Made by a program: the position numbers and the translations under genes. A DNA stretch of 64,000 nt from the NCBI GenBank assembly GCA_034766995.1, contig CM068322.1:17853245-17917244 (forward strand), given 5' to 3'. Positions 1 to 11,280 of the stretch are shown in pieces. This stretch comes from Acanthacorydalis orientalis (taxonomy: Eukaryota > Arthropoda > Insecta > Megaloptera > Corydalidae). Each line of letters opens with the position of its first letter. Position 1 is the first letter of the stretch. The notes beneath the pieces are model-generated. The model saw nothing but the letters and a program-made list of their open reading frames with translations. It was not told the DNA's origin and searched no databases.

Positions 1-51
1 TATATATATATATATATATATATACGTATATACGTATATACGTATATACGT
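1..51. repeat. (TA)n plus TATACG microsatellite at window edge
   Basis: A pure TA run passes into four repeats of a TATACG-type unit. The tract is cut by the window start, so its full length is unknown. Confidence 0.95.
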
Positions 52-588
52 AATACAAAATAATTATCTATTAATATAGCGTAATATTAAATGAATTTTT
101 AATTAAAAATAATATGAATTAGTCATTTTTTACTTCAAACTGGCTTATCTGTAACTGACAGCACTGTTATATATCGTACATGATTTTTGAAATAATTATC
201 TAAAAAAACATTCATATACTTAACTACTTCAAACATAACTCAAATTAGTTCTAATTAAAAAAAGAAACAACGTTTTTTGTTACTTAATATTTGTCTGTGT
301 CAAATGTGATAAGCCTATAGGCCGATGCAAACGATTTTGGAATGCATTAATAACACGAGATAAATTATATACTATTTCTGACAGATGCATCTTGTGAAAA
401 CTGTTATACTGTTATTTTTAATCTAACAAACAACACACAAGTTATTTTACACGATATGTAATGAAACGTGAGGTTTTTTCATGTCAACTTGACATATATG
501 AATTTCTATGTCAAACTTTTCAACATGTTTCAGTACAGGTCAATTTTAAATTTGTTCTAAATTTCAATGTTTGTATTAAAATGTTATG

Positions 589-636
<48 letters not shown>

Positions 637-1060
637 AGTAATTAAAATAATAGTTTGGATAAGACCAAGCTCATTTTTCTATTCTGAATAAAATAAAAAC
701 ATTATAATCAAACACATTTCAATGACTTCACAAATTGTAAAATAGTATTTTTAAATGTCATTATTCTTGAAAAATATGACACTTAATTCTTACACTACTA
801 GTTTTTTATAGAACAAATTAAATTAATGTTTTTTCTAAATTTCAAATCTTAATTTTCACTTGATATCATTTTTTATACTTCTATTACACTATAAATTCAA
901 TTTTTATTAAAATACATTACATTTTTTTATTGCTTCATTTTTAAATACTTATTATGTAAAAAAATGTTATTGGAAATCTAACACTTAAGATATACTATCT
1001 AGTGAATAAAATGAAAACTAACAGTGGGTTATTTTGATTATCGGTTCTAACTTATGTTTG
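52..1060. other. AT-rich non-coding DNA, no gene seen
   Basis: No reading frame of note on either strand and no recognisable RNA gene. The only structured feature is a (TA)n tract at 593-633. Confidence 0.7.
593..633. repeat. (TA)n microsatellite
   Basis: About 20 uninterrupted TA units. Confidence 0.95.
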
Positions 1061-1079
1061 ATTTGATCAGGCCATGATC

Positions 1080-1515
1080 TTCTATGAAGGTCTTGGCAAC
1101 AAATACCAATTTCAGTACTGAAAACGGCACCTCTTATTAGTTGAAGAATTTAAAGACGATTTCAGCCACTATGCGACACCACCCGTAGAAGGATACACTT
1201 CTATCTAACCATACCTTACTTGTTACAGCTCTCGTAAAAATAACGTAATTCTAATAATAGCGTTTTCTACTAATGAAATATTTATATAAGTTGAGTATTA
1301 AAAAATAATAAAATATCAAAATATTAAAAGATGATAAATGTAGTGCATTTGCAAACATTTGACAATTTTCTTTATTAATACATATTTAAAATTCGGGTTA
1401 TACTGTGAAAAATAAAGGAGGGAGTGTATCCTTTATAGATGAGATTGTTATGAAAAAGATCAACCAACAAGCGGTACTGTTTTCAATACCATCGTTGCCC
1501 CAGACCGTATGTAAG
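1080..1515. repeat. Inverted repeat pair with about 210-bp spacer
   Basis: The left arm lies at about 1080-1205 and the right arm at about 1415-1515, in opposite orientation. Shared blocks in order, read on the left arm, are GGTCTTGGCAAC, the TGAAAACnnnACC region, CTTnTTnGTTGA and AAGGATACACT. The right arm carries the reverse complements in mirrored order. The match is diverged, roughly two thirds identical by eye over the clearest 50 bases, and the arms differ in length between the blocks. Both arms are less AT-rich than their surroundings. This could be a decayed fold-back transposon or two copies of a dispersed repeat inserted head to head. I do not recognise the family. Confidence 0.55.
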
Positions 1516-1689
1516 ACAGTGTATTAGGCCTATGACACTATGAAAAACTTTCGGTAGAATTTTGTTCCTGTGATGCTAGTGGAGTGTAGGGTGTTTCTCT
1601 ATATAATATTACATACGTCTTGAACGTCACGATATCAACACATGTATGTAGTCATACACGTAATATGCACATGCATTGCCCAACACTTC

Positions 1690-1780
1690 ATTAGCGCTTC
1701 TATCGGTTGAGGAAACACGATCGTGCCGCCTAAACTATAGGAAAATATAACTACTATCATAGCCCTGGGTTCGATCAACA
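1690..1780 (+). other. tRNA-like patch, possible SINE head remnant
   Basis: GGGTTCGATC at about 1768-1777 resembles the TΨC arm / Pol III B box (GGTTCGANNCC), and TATCGGTTGAGG at about 1700-1711 resembles a D-arm. The spacing is about 66 bases, too long for an ordinary tRNA, and I cannot fold a convincing cloverleaf. It may be a degenerate tRNA-derived SINE or chance. Confidence 0.2.
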
Positions 1781-2136
1781 TTTCTAATTGTAGTAACTCA
1801 TGTTTTTTCTGCGGAAAAATATAAAAATAACATCTTTTCTGGTGTTTGTGAATTTTTAGGTAAAATATGCTGAAGTGTCAATCGAATTCTATCATTTTCG
1901 GAAACTAAAAATAAGATTTCTCAAAATGATTAATATATCTGGTTAAATAAGTTCAAGTAAAGTAAGGTGGGGTTAAATAACTAAAAATATTATTTTTTTT
2001 AAGTCAAGTAAAGAACAGTCAATATAACTCAGTACAAATTAGGTATGATCAAATAATATCAATTCTGGTTAGATTAGATTAAGTCATCAATATTGGATAT
2101 TTTTTGTTACAAATACAACATATGGAAAATATCCTA

Positions 2137-2178
<42 letters not shown>

Positions 2179-5100
2179 TTATGGTTTTAAATATGCATAT
2201 AAAATCAGACGTTAGTTGACTTTATAATACCATAACTGGCCGACAGGCTCTTAAATTTTTAGCTGTTTAACCAAACTTAAAAGTTTTTCAACTTACTTTG
2301 GTAACCGGGAAATATCATTTTAAAGATCACTAAAAAGTGAAAGAAACTAATGTACTATATTTCAAGTAAATATAACAATGACCGTTTTCTTTATGTAATA
2401 ATTTCGAATACATTATATTCCTAATATTTTATTATATAAATTCAGTACTAGCCTCTTACGTTAGTCATAGATTAAAAATTCATATTTTAATAAATATTTT
2501 ACTACTGTTCCTTGACATTTTCTCGAATAAATCCATTTCATGAATATTTACTATTTATTTAATAATGAATCCTTTTTATTTATTTAGGAGTACATTTTCG
2601 TGATCAATTATAATTAAAACTTCATTCTTGAAATTAACATTAATTTTATTCGTTTTAAAACCGGTAAAAAGTACCGATAAAAAAATGTTTTGCAAAAAAT
2701 TTAGCGATGCAGACGAAATTTTTGGCAGATTTTTGTTCTCATGTTTTGATGTATATAAATGTGCACTACTTCTTATAGATTCTTATATATGTTTAGTTTA
2801 TTTTTGTTTAAGTTATATACGTGTATATATATATATATATAAAGAAACTTGACTGCACTAAAAAATTGCATAGTTTATTTCTGAATAAATATCTTTTCAT
2901 ATTTTTATTATACTATGTCGTATAATTTTCATCTAAATGTTAATTTATGCAATTGTAAGGTAATTGTTATATTTAATACTCATTCAGGGTCGTGTTGACT
3001 TCTTAAATAAAAAATACTTTTTATGTGTGGGAGCACATATTCAAGTATAAAAGGTTATATTAGAAATATATTTCTTGACCTTCTGATTTTATGGAAAGTC
3101 CAAATGGTTATTTTCAAAAACATTTTTACTAAATTATTTTATATATTTTATCGAACACAAATTTTAAGTCATATATTTTTATTTAATAATTATATTTAAC
3201 TTAGTTAAGGTATTTATATACTGAAAAGTATACATAAATAATATATTATTAATCATTTTATATTAAATATAATCGTTCATTTATTTTAAAACAATGAAAT
3301 AGTTAAAAAAGAAGATCTAATATATTGTTTATAAATCTTTTTTTTATTTATAATTGAGTATTTTGATATTAAAATATGTTTGTTTAAAAAGTTTGCGTGC
3401 TAAAATTAATTTTTATTCAATTACATGGTATTGTTTTCCCAATTTTAATGTAATTAATTTTCATAGTAAACAAAAAAATATTTCGAATTTATTTGAAAAG
3501 AATATTTTTTGGAATGTTTCTGTTTTTACAATAATGAATTGCTTTTCTTCTTGATTATAAATAAAAATATATAACTATACTTTTACAAAGTTTATTGTTG
3601 TTAAAGTAATTTTTTTAATTTAAGTATAGAATATTTTAGAATCTTATAAATGAAAAAGTAAATGATTTAATGAAGTTGTAGGTAATTTTCAATAATTTAA
3701 TAAGTCTATTTTTAACAAATGACTGCAATTTACTATGTTTTTTTTTTAAAGTATTCGTAAATAGTAAACCAAAATTAAATTTTTGAAGATCAACAAGTAA
3801 ATCCGGTGTTAAACGTTTATGATGTTTTAATTTCTAACACTTATATACATTTTATATGATAATCATCGGCCAAAAATTAACATTTTCAAAGACCATATAT
3901 TATCCTTTTTAGATTTTTAAAGAATAAACTAAAATTTTTGTGTATATATTATTTTTGTGTGAAATATTAATAAATATCAGTATTGCTATATATTTTCAAA
4001 ATAATACTTTAAGAAAGAAATATGCAGTTGCTTGATTTGTATATTTTTATTTTACATTATCATCGTACTGTATATTAAAATACATTTATATTCCTAATCA
4101 CTAGTATAAAAATTTTACAAGAAAAAAAAGGTATATTTCAATCATTTTATTCCAAATAACGTTTTATTTGCTTATTCTAATAAAAAAAATACATTTGTTA
4201 TATAAAATCTTCATTTATTTTAATAAACAGGATGTTACTTCAGTACTTACATTATTTAACTAACATAATTATTTTCTAACTTTAGAAAATTTTATGCTTT
4301 CTTAACACCTTATTATTAGTCTAGATTTCAGTTAATAATTAGTGACTAATGATTTATATATATATATAAATATGGATTATAATTTTTATAACACATTGTG
4401 TACATATTATTATGTGCGATAATATTTATATATATATATATATATATATATGCGTGAACATATTTCAAAACATAATCTTGACCGTCACATTCAAAAATAA
4501 AACGCTTTCTATTATCAGTGACCTTAATTAATTAACTCGTGCGTAAAACTCATATCTTGATAATTTAATAAATGTTATTTTATGTCAAACATGTTTCTCA
4601 ATTCATCTTATAACTGAAAATATTAACATAATTCCGATTAAATTTAAATTATACGTGTATTTTATATCAATTAAATGTACATTAACTGAATTATGACAGA
4701 AGAACTTCATAGAAATCGATGGACGGTACACAACTTATTTTAATCTTAACAGTTTGAAAAAAATAATTTATATCGGTGGGTATTGATTTTTTAATTTATT
4801 TTATGTTATAATGTTAATATTTGAAATAGACATTTAATAAATAGTTCATTTTTATATCTTTTTCTTTGATTATTTTTGTCAAAAAAATAATTGTGATCAC
4901 ACCCGAATAATACAGCGAATTGATATAAAAATTCAATAAGAAATGAATATTGTAATCTTTGATAATTTCTTTTCCTATCTGTACTTGAGGATTTTACTGA
5001 ATTTATAATTGTATAATTGTAAACGCATGATATTTTCTTCTCTAGAATGAAGAATTTATTCTTTGATTCAATTTGAACAATACGGAATAGCTCATAAATA

Positions 5101-5544
5101 ATTTATAGATACAAACAAATTAGAAACTTTTTTATCTTTATCCTATTTTTTTATAGAATTCTTTGATCAATTAATTGCAATATCTAATCTGTAATGTCTG
5201 CTTAAAACGCAAAGTACTAAGTTTCTTTGAATTCATATCATGTAGCATTTTTCTATAATGGAATAAAACTTCTATACGCTCACACAATACTGAAATAATA
5301 ATCTCCTTGCAAACAAATAACCTCAGTATTTCACTATAGAATTACTACCCTTAATTGTGTCCACGGCAAAATTTAATCTCTTATGAATTTGATTTACACT
5401 ATCAGTAACACATTTTTCCTGTGATAAAAAGATTTTAAAGTGATGATCAAGTATTTACATGAATAATTATTCTCTACTTTTACCCCAATAACAGAATATG
5501 TTTCTACATAAACACGTTTTAAATTATAATTTATGAAATCATTT
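1781..5544. other. AT-rich non-coding DNA
   Basis: No gene seen. It holds (TA)n tracts at 2140-2174 and 4428-4451 and a decayed AAGTCAAGT-like simple repeat at about 1940-2100. Short frames at 2628-2852 and 3354-3554 have the Ile/Phe/Tyr/Lys/Asn composition expected from random AT-rich sequence. Confidence 0.6.
2140..2174. repeat. (TA)n microsatellite
   Basis: About 17 TA units. Confidence 0.95.
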
Positions 5545-5812
5545 TTATTCCATTGAAAATGCATTCTTCTTTCACTCTACAAACTATAAAAAAAAATTAA
5601 GATCAAAAATATTTAGTAAACCATTAATAATCATTTTAATATAAATATAAATAAAAGCTTATTTTTATTTTCCGTTGTGCTCTAAAGATCATAATCACTG
5701 TAGAAATATGAATAAATAGCACTCAAAAATAATCAATATTGATTTTGATCAGGAAAAAATTGTTATGGTTTGTGATGCGAAAAAAGAGATCATTTATGAA
5801 AGTGAATTTTTT
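5545..5812. mobile_element. Palindromic MITE-like element, family C, copy 1
   Basis: The left arm contains ACAAACTATAA then GATCAAAAATATTTAGTAAA. The right arm, read in reverse complement, contains CACAAACCATAACAA then CTGATCAAAATCAATATTG. The halves are imperfect inverted copies of each other, and both match copies near 36950 and 59285. No coding capacity is visible. The structure is that of a fold-back or long-TIR non-autonomous DNA transposon. The superfamily is not identified because no clear target duplication can be fixed. Confidence 0.55.
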
Positions 5813-6031
5813 CACAGAGTCAGAACTCGGATAATTATTTGTAAGTTAGTTAAATAGGCTGTCAAAATTTACGGGAAAATAGAAAAAACATTGAAAGAAA
5901 AAGCTATTTAGTGGTTTTTGCAACACAATATAATACATTTACACACAAAAAATACCTAAGAACGAAACTTAATGAATTAAACTTAAAACCTATAAGCTGA
6001 CAAAGCAAACATTACTTGATACCATAGATAG

Positions 6032-6062
6032 TCGTCACTTTGTCCACAGGACAAAGTGATGA
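6032..6062. repeat. Compact hairpin, 11-bp perfect stem, 3-nt loop
   Basis: TCACTTTGTCC at 6035-6045 pairs with GGACAAAGTGA at 6049-6059 around an ACA loop. Two further outer pairs follow one G-T wobble. The stem is notably GC-richer than its surroundings. Its function is unknown. Confidence 0.85.
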
Positions 6063-6259
6063 GAAATATGGATTTTTATTATTAAGAAATATACGAAACT
6101 ATATTATTCGAGTCATGATTTTCAATCCTGTGTTTACTCCAAATAATTCCTCAAATCAATACAATCATATAAAGTACTCACATCGATAGTAAATATTTTT
6201 TTAATTTTCGTTTTAGTTTCTTTTTCTTCTTAAAATATAGTCGATATTATTAAGATGTA

Positions 6260-6291
6260 TGTGTATATATATATATATATATATATACATA

Positions 6292-6333
<42 letters not shown>

Positions 6334-6337
6334 CATA

Positions 6338-6407
<70 letters not shown>

Positions 6408-6408
6408 A
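6260..6408. repeat. (TA)n array with higher-order repeat
   Basis: A long TA array is interrupted at regular places by TACATAAATA and TACATA. The pattern of a TACATAAATA interruption, a short TA run, TACATA and a longer TA run is duplicated once, giving a unit of roughly 50 bases. Confidence 0.85.
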
Positions 6409-7976
6409 TAAGAATATATTATTTACAAAAAATATCTAAATATTATTAATTATGTAAATACAGTTTCTGTATTATCATTATTATCTAAAGATAATATTAG
6501 TTTTTAAAAAGTATTAAATAAAAAGTACCTAGATTCCATTACAAACATTTTGATTAGTTTAAATAAAATCATTAAAACGATATTTGACTGAAGTAAATGC
6601 TTTATAATCTGAACTACAATTGAACTATTTAAAAATATTTACTTACCGCTCTTTGTGTCTATCATATATCGATAATAATCCATTAAATATGATAATCCCG
6701 ACATGATGTTAAATTGTACAAACGGTGTCACTTAGTCTGTAAAAAAAAATATTATATTAAATTATTTATACATTTAAATGCACTACTTTAATGTTTTACA
6801 ATAGTATGTAACATAATAATAGTTTATTAATATTCAATTTGTTTATATATATATATATATACATACCATATATGAGTATAATAATGTTATTTAATTCATA
6901 TTTCCTTTACAAAAATTAAATTTTGAACATAAATTTATTCATTGTACATAACTTAATTACAAAGTTAAGAAATTGAGCTATAAATAATTAATATTTGAAA
7001 CGAAAAAAACATATATTTGGACAAAAGTGAATATAAATACGAAATTTATTTATTAAATAAATGGAAACGAATTTTCTGAACAACTCTGTTACAATAAAAA
7101 TATGCGTGACCGTATTCATGCGTAACGCAACATCATACTTAATAGAGGCTCGAGATTAAATTATGCGTTTGTCTGATAAAAATTCCCATAAATATTATTC
7201 TCGATTGGTCCGATCCGATTTCTTCATTCATTCTATACCGGTTTTCTCATAGATTCAACTGAAGATTTTAATATGCTTTTTTTAAGCTAATATTGTTTGT
7301 ACGATGATTTACATGTAATTTTTATACTACTAACTGTACCTTTTTGAAATCCATCTCCAGTTCAATGATTGATATATAAAAAAAAATTAAATCGATGTCA
7401 GTCATTTTAATAATATTCCTAATATCTATTTGCAATTGGTTCTTTATTTATGTTGAATGTAGAATATGCAAATCTCGTTTACAGATGCATAACCAAGTAT
7501 CGTTACTGCATAATTTACAGTTAATATTTGTGTTTTCATTAAGAAAAATACCGTTCGCGTAATTTATAATTATTATTTACTTATCTGTATTGCTTAATTA
7601 AATATTGTTACGGTAGATGTATTAATGTTTACACTTAATTTTTTTCTCGACAGTATCAAAGAATAATAAAATCGGTTTAGATCAATTATTAAAACTGTAT
7701 TCAACCACAGATATTCATTCTAAATTTGATAATATTTTTATTAGAAAGCTGGTTTTTGTCGAAATAATAATAATACATTATGTATTCCGTTTGTATTTCA
7801 TTAATAAGTTAGTTTTCTAAGAAATTTTATATATTTAATTACACCTTCGTTCAAATGTATAAGATAATTAAAATTATTATATATATATATATATGTAGAT
7901 ATAATTTCACTATAAATAATGCGTATATTCGACTAATGAAATTTTGTATTTTATTATGAAATGTGACATACATGTG

Positions 7977-7978
<2 letters not shown>

Positions 7979-8049
<71 letters not shown>
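7979..8049. repeat. (TC)n(TA)n compound microsatellite
   Basis: About 16 TC units are followed by about 20 TA units. The TA run ends directly at the left terminus of a mariner derivative, as expected for an element that targets TA. Confidence 0.95.
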
Positions 8050-8052
<3 letters not shown>

Positions 8053-8568
8053 GTACACAAATTAATTCAGTGCCTTTTTTATAGAAAGTGAATGTTTACG
8101 AAAAAATGGAATACATTTAAATAGTCAAAATGTCCCCCATTATTTTACGTAACTTTGCTTCATATGTGGGGTAATTGAGAATACCTTTTCGAAAAAAAGC
8201 AAGGAGGTTTTGAATCGATGAATTTATAATACATTTTCGAATCTCTTATTTTTTAGCATTTTGGACATATATTATGCGTCACAACACTTTCCCCCAATGC
8301 TGAACAAATCATTCTTGAGGCTTCGACAGAATTTTTTTCAATGAAAATACTAAAAGTATGCAATGGCTAATATGCTGGTTTTCGGACAACATCACGTTAG
8401 CTACTGTTTTGTGAAGTTATTTCAACTGTTTAGTAAAGATATATTGTGTTTTTAAATATTAACATTGGAACTTGAACATCCTAAGACGACGAGAAAATAT
8501 TTAAATTTAAAATAGATTGATTTAGTAATGATTCAATTTAAAGGCAAAGAATTATTTTTTACACCTAA
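8049..8568 (-). mobile_element. Mariner group B deletion derivative, copy 1
   Basis: The right end, in reverse complement, starts TTAGGTGTAAAAAATAATTC followed by TTTGCC and is followed by TA. The left end reads TGAGGTACACAAATTAATTC followed by AGTGCC. These match the terminal inverted repeats of the copy at 13290 (consensus about TTAGGTGTACAAATTAATTC then GGTGCC). At about 520 bp it is far shorter than a full mariner (about 1.3 kb). It is antisense to the window and carries the same transposase remnant as the other copy. It has no catalytic domain. Confidence 0.8.
8225..8395 (-). pseudogene. Mariner transposase N-terminal remnant (group B)
   Basis: Read on the minus strand, a start codon near the right end gives MLSENQHISHCILLVF. 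After a one-base frame change it continues with VEASRMICSALGESVVTHNI and then soon a stop. This aligns with the first helix-turn-helix of mariner transposases, which has the pattern HIRxxLLFEF then ATEAARxIC then GExVV. The copy at 13452 changes frame at the same place, so the break predates duplication. No part of the catalytic DDD domain is present. It is inferred to be non-functional as a protein. Confidence 0.65.
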
Positions 8569-8635
8569 TATATATTTGCACCTATAATATAGTATATATT
8601 TGCAACCTATAATATAATAGTATATACATTTATAT
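8569..8635. repeat. Two tandem copies of a ~26-bp unit
   Basis: TATATATTTGCACCTATAAT and TATATATTTGCAACCTATAA occur side by side directly beyond the end of the mariner derivative. Confidence 0.75.
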
Positions 8636-8787
8636 ATTTTTTATATAGAAACAACAGTTATACGTTTGATACCAAATAATTAATTTGAAAATTCAGTGGA
8701 AAAATATAGACAACCTTATTTAAAAATAATTCTATGAAATTACTAATAAAATTATCACATTTCTCATTAAAAATAATTCATTATAAA

Positions 8788-9350
8788 CTAGGTTGGTAAA
8801 AAATGATTGCGGTTTATGACCTTTAAATACATATACATTTTTCTATCCTAACTGTTTTAAGTGGTCCAGAACTCTAATGACTAACATTTGACTTTTGTGC
8901 AAGATCACAAATTTTTGTGCGTGGTTCTGATTCAACCAACGCCTTCAGTTGGTACTTATGAACTGAAGATGGAAATCCGGGACGTTATTCATCTTCAAGC
9001 CTCTCCTTTCCAGAACGAAGCTTTTGGAAGCACCATTACACCGTACGTTCCTTAATAGTACTCACACCAAAAGCATCGTTTAGTTTATAAGAAGTTTCTG
9101 CTTCTTTACTACCCGTTTTAAAATCATAAAAAAAATTATTTTATTTGCTTATTTCCATCTTTAATTCAATAGTCCAATTTAAACCAAAATTAGTAATAAA
9201 CCAATCTCGATGTTATTCAAAAACAGACCGAAAAATGCAGTTTAAAATGATATTAACATGAACATTCAATTCAATTATTAACATTCAATGAAAAAAAATA
9301 AGGTTAGAAATCAGAAGACAAAAAATGTAATTATTTTCCTACCAACCTAA
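8788..9350 (-). mobile_element. Mariner group A (cecropia/Hsmar1-like) deletion derivative, copy 1
   Basis: The left terminus CTAGGTTGGTAAAAAATGAT then TGCGGTTT and the right terminus ending in CTACCAACCTAA are imperfect inverted repeats. They match the published type of the cecropia/Hsmar1 group (TTAGGTTGGT, then AATTGCGGTTT), and TA flanks the right end. At 563 bp it is less than half a full mariner. The transposase reads on the minus strand and stops after the DNA-binding region. The same join to the 3' end is seen in the other four copies. Confidence 0.92.
8855..9158 (-). pseudogene. Mariner transposase DNA-binding remnant (group A, copy 1)
   Basis: From an ATG at 9158 (minus strand) the frame shows YDFKTGSKEAETSYKLND, then FGVSTIKERTV, then FQKLRSGKERLEDE and a second segment LVESEPRT followed by DLAQKSNVSH. 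This is the bipartite helix-turn-helix DNA-binding region of a mariner transposase, about the first 115 residues of a protein normally near 345. Frame-preserving stops follow MEISK, KERTV, LEDE and VSH, so it cannot give a protein. The catalytic domain is absent by deletion. Confidence 0.85.
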
Positions 9351-9367
9351 TATAAACCGGGTTCTCT

Positions 9368-9408
9368 TAAAACACTTTAAACCGGGTTAACCGATTTAAA
9401 GTGTTAAA
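9368..9408. repeat. Hairpin beside mariner end
   Basis: AACACTTTAAA at 9371-9381 pairs with TTTAAAGTGTT at 9395-9405, with an inner self-complementary GGTTAACC. The motif AAACCGGGTT occurs twice, at about 9355 and 9380. It lies 20 bases outside the mariner copy, so it is not part of its terminal repeat. Confidence 0.75.
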
Positions 9409-11200
9409 AAGTTATCATATGTCAAATGTAAAATTTGTCTTAGTTTAATAGAAATAAATATTAAATAATTGTATCATCGGTGCACAGAGTAGTTATTCAT
9501 ATCATAGAAACAATTATTCTTATTAGCATTATTTAATTTTTAATTGTCTATGAGGCATAAAAATAAACAGCATAAGAAGAAAATTTAACGCAGATGAAAT
9601 ATCATAGAAATGAATTATGTTGACCACACTTTTTCTAGATTGTTTTCAGTATTTTGTTACTTTCGTTGAACAGATTTTCTCATTTTGTCTACTTGATTAT
9701 AAATAAAAACAAATAAAATTTTTAGAGCTGCAAAAAGTTTCTTAACTTTTTATCGCTCGCAAATCACTTAAGTAGTATTCTTCAGCAGCATTAGCATTCT
9801 CTTACTTACTGTAATTCATTGATGACAAATCAATTGAAAAGTAGTTTGAACAAATGTTGTTTTATGTCTATGAAAAATGTTTTGATAATTTTATTATATT
9901 TTTTTCTTTATTATTAGTTTCGCTTAGAGAAAAATTTGTTCATAGAATGAAAAGGAAAGTTTTAAACGAACGTAAAATTGAACTGTACTATTTTTATTAG
10001 AAAAAATAAAAAGAAAAATGCTCCAACATATTGAATATGATGGTTACATCTGATTTTTTTACAAAGTTCAATTATATTTGAATTTAAATTTTTACTAGCT
10101 TTAATTGATTCTGTTTTTATATCCAATTAATTTCTACTTAGTTTTTATTGCTATATATATATATATATATGCGTGTATCTATGTGGTATAAACACTAACA
10201 TAAATACACTATTAACTTTTCTTATTTTAATAAAATGTTTAGTAATTCCGGATATTTTATGAAAGTGACGATACACAATAAAAGAGATACCACCAGATGT
10301 GCGATAAAAAAGTAAACAAGAGATTGTCTGTCATTGGACCACCTATTCAACCCGTGGGTTATCGGTGATCTGAAATCACAAGTTCAGAAATACCGTTCCA
10401 TAGTAATTGTATTTGTGTTATTTTAATCGTGACTTAAAATTATTAGAGATATACATATATCTATTTTGAATGAATATAATACATTCTTTGCGAGTCGAAA
10501 ATCATCAACTAATAATGTGAAATTTTAGTAATGTTCAGAGTAATATTAATTCTTTAGAATTATTTTTTTGTGATAAATATAATTTTGTATCACAAAAGTG
10601 CTACTTATTTCTTTGATTACTAGATATTAAATATATATATATATATATAAATAATATTCAATTTTTATTCTCAACATTAATCTATTTTAAAAAACCATTC
10701 TTAATTACTCACTAAATATTAAAAATAAATATTTAACATGAAATTCTTATTTTTAATACCACCAAATATTAATTTATTTTTAAACCTATATTCGCATTCG
10801 CTTGTATTTTCTCTTGATTTACAAAATCACTTCTTAATTTCTATTTGGATAAGATTATTATCAGTTTTCTAAAACACATTTCTGTATGTAAATATGTTCA
10901 ATCAAATAAATTTCTCTATGTTATACTTTATAGAACAAATATTTACATTAATTAAATCTGCAATAATTTTCTTTTTCATTTTTTTAGAATTAGCTTATTT
11001 CGATTTTTTTAAATATTAATATTAACTCATGAATGTAAAAAAAATAGTTTTATTAATCATTTATTAACTTTAGATAAATTTCAAACATTAAATCTTTATG
11101 ATTTTGTAAACTGAATATACTGACATATTTTCCTTATATTCATATCAGGAAAAAATATAAAAAATATCTTCCTTGCTGCTACTTTTATGATTTGCATAAT
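9409..11200. other. AT-rich non-coding DNA
   Basis: No gene seen. A slightly less AT-rich patch at about 10270-10410 has no open frame. Short TA tracts lie near 10154 and 10633. Confidence 0.6.
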
Positions 11201-11244
11201 ATGTATATGTATATATATATATATGTGTGTGTGTGTATATATGC

Positions 11245-11276
<32 letters not shown>
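11201..11276. repeat. (TA)/(TG) compound microsatellite
   Basis: TA runs interrupted by TATG, GTGTGTGTGTG and GCGTG lie immediately before the first unit of the tandem duplication. Confidence 0.95.

Positions 11277-11280
<4 letters not shown>

Larger units (their letters stand above)
5813..8048. other. AT-rich non-coding DNA with microsatellites
   Basis: No gene seen. It holds a compact hairpin at 6032-6062, a higher-order (TA)n array at 6260-6408, small TA tracts near 6844 and 7879, and a (TC)n(TA)n tract running into the mariner copy at 8049. Confidence 0.6.

Noticed and set aside
1..51. Telomere-like repeat at the window edge (TATACG units)
   Set aside because: Only four units continuous with (TA)n, a microsatellite variant. 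Not a known telomere motif.
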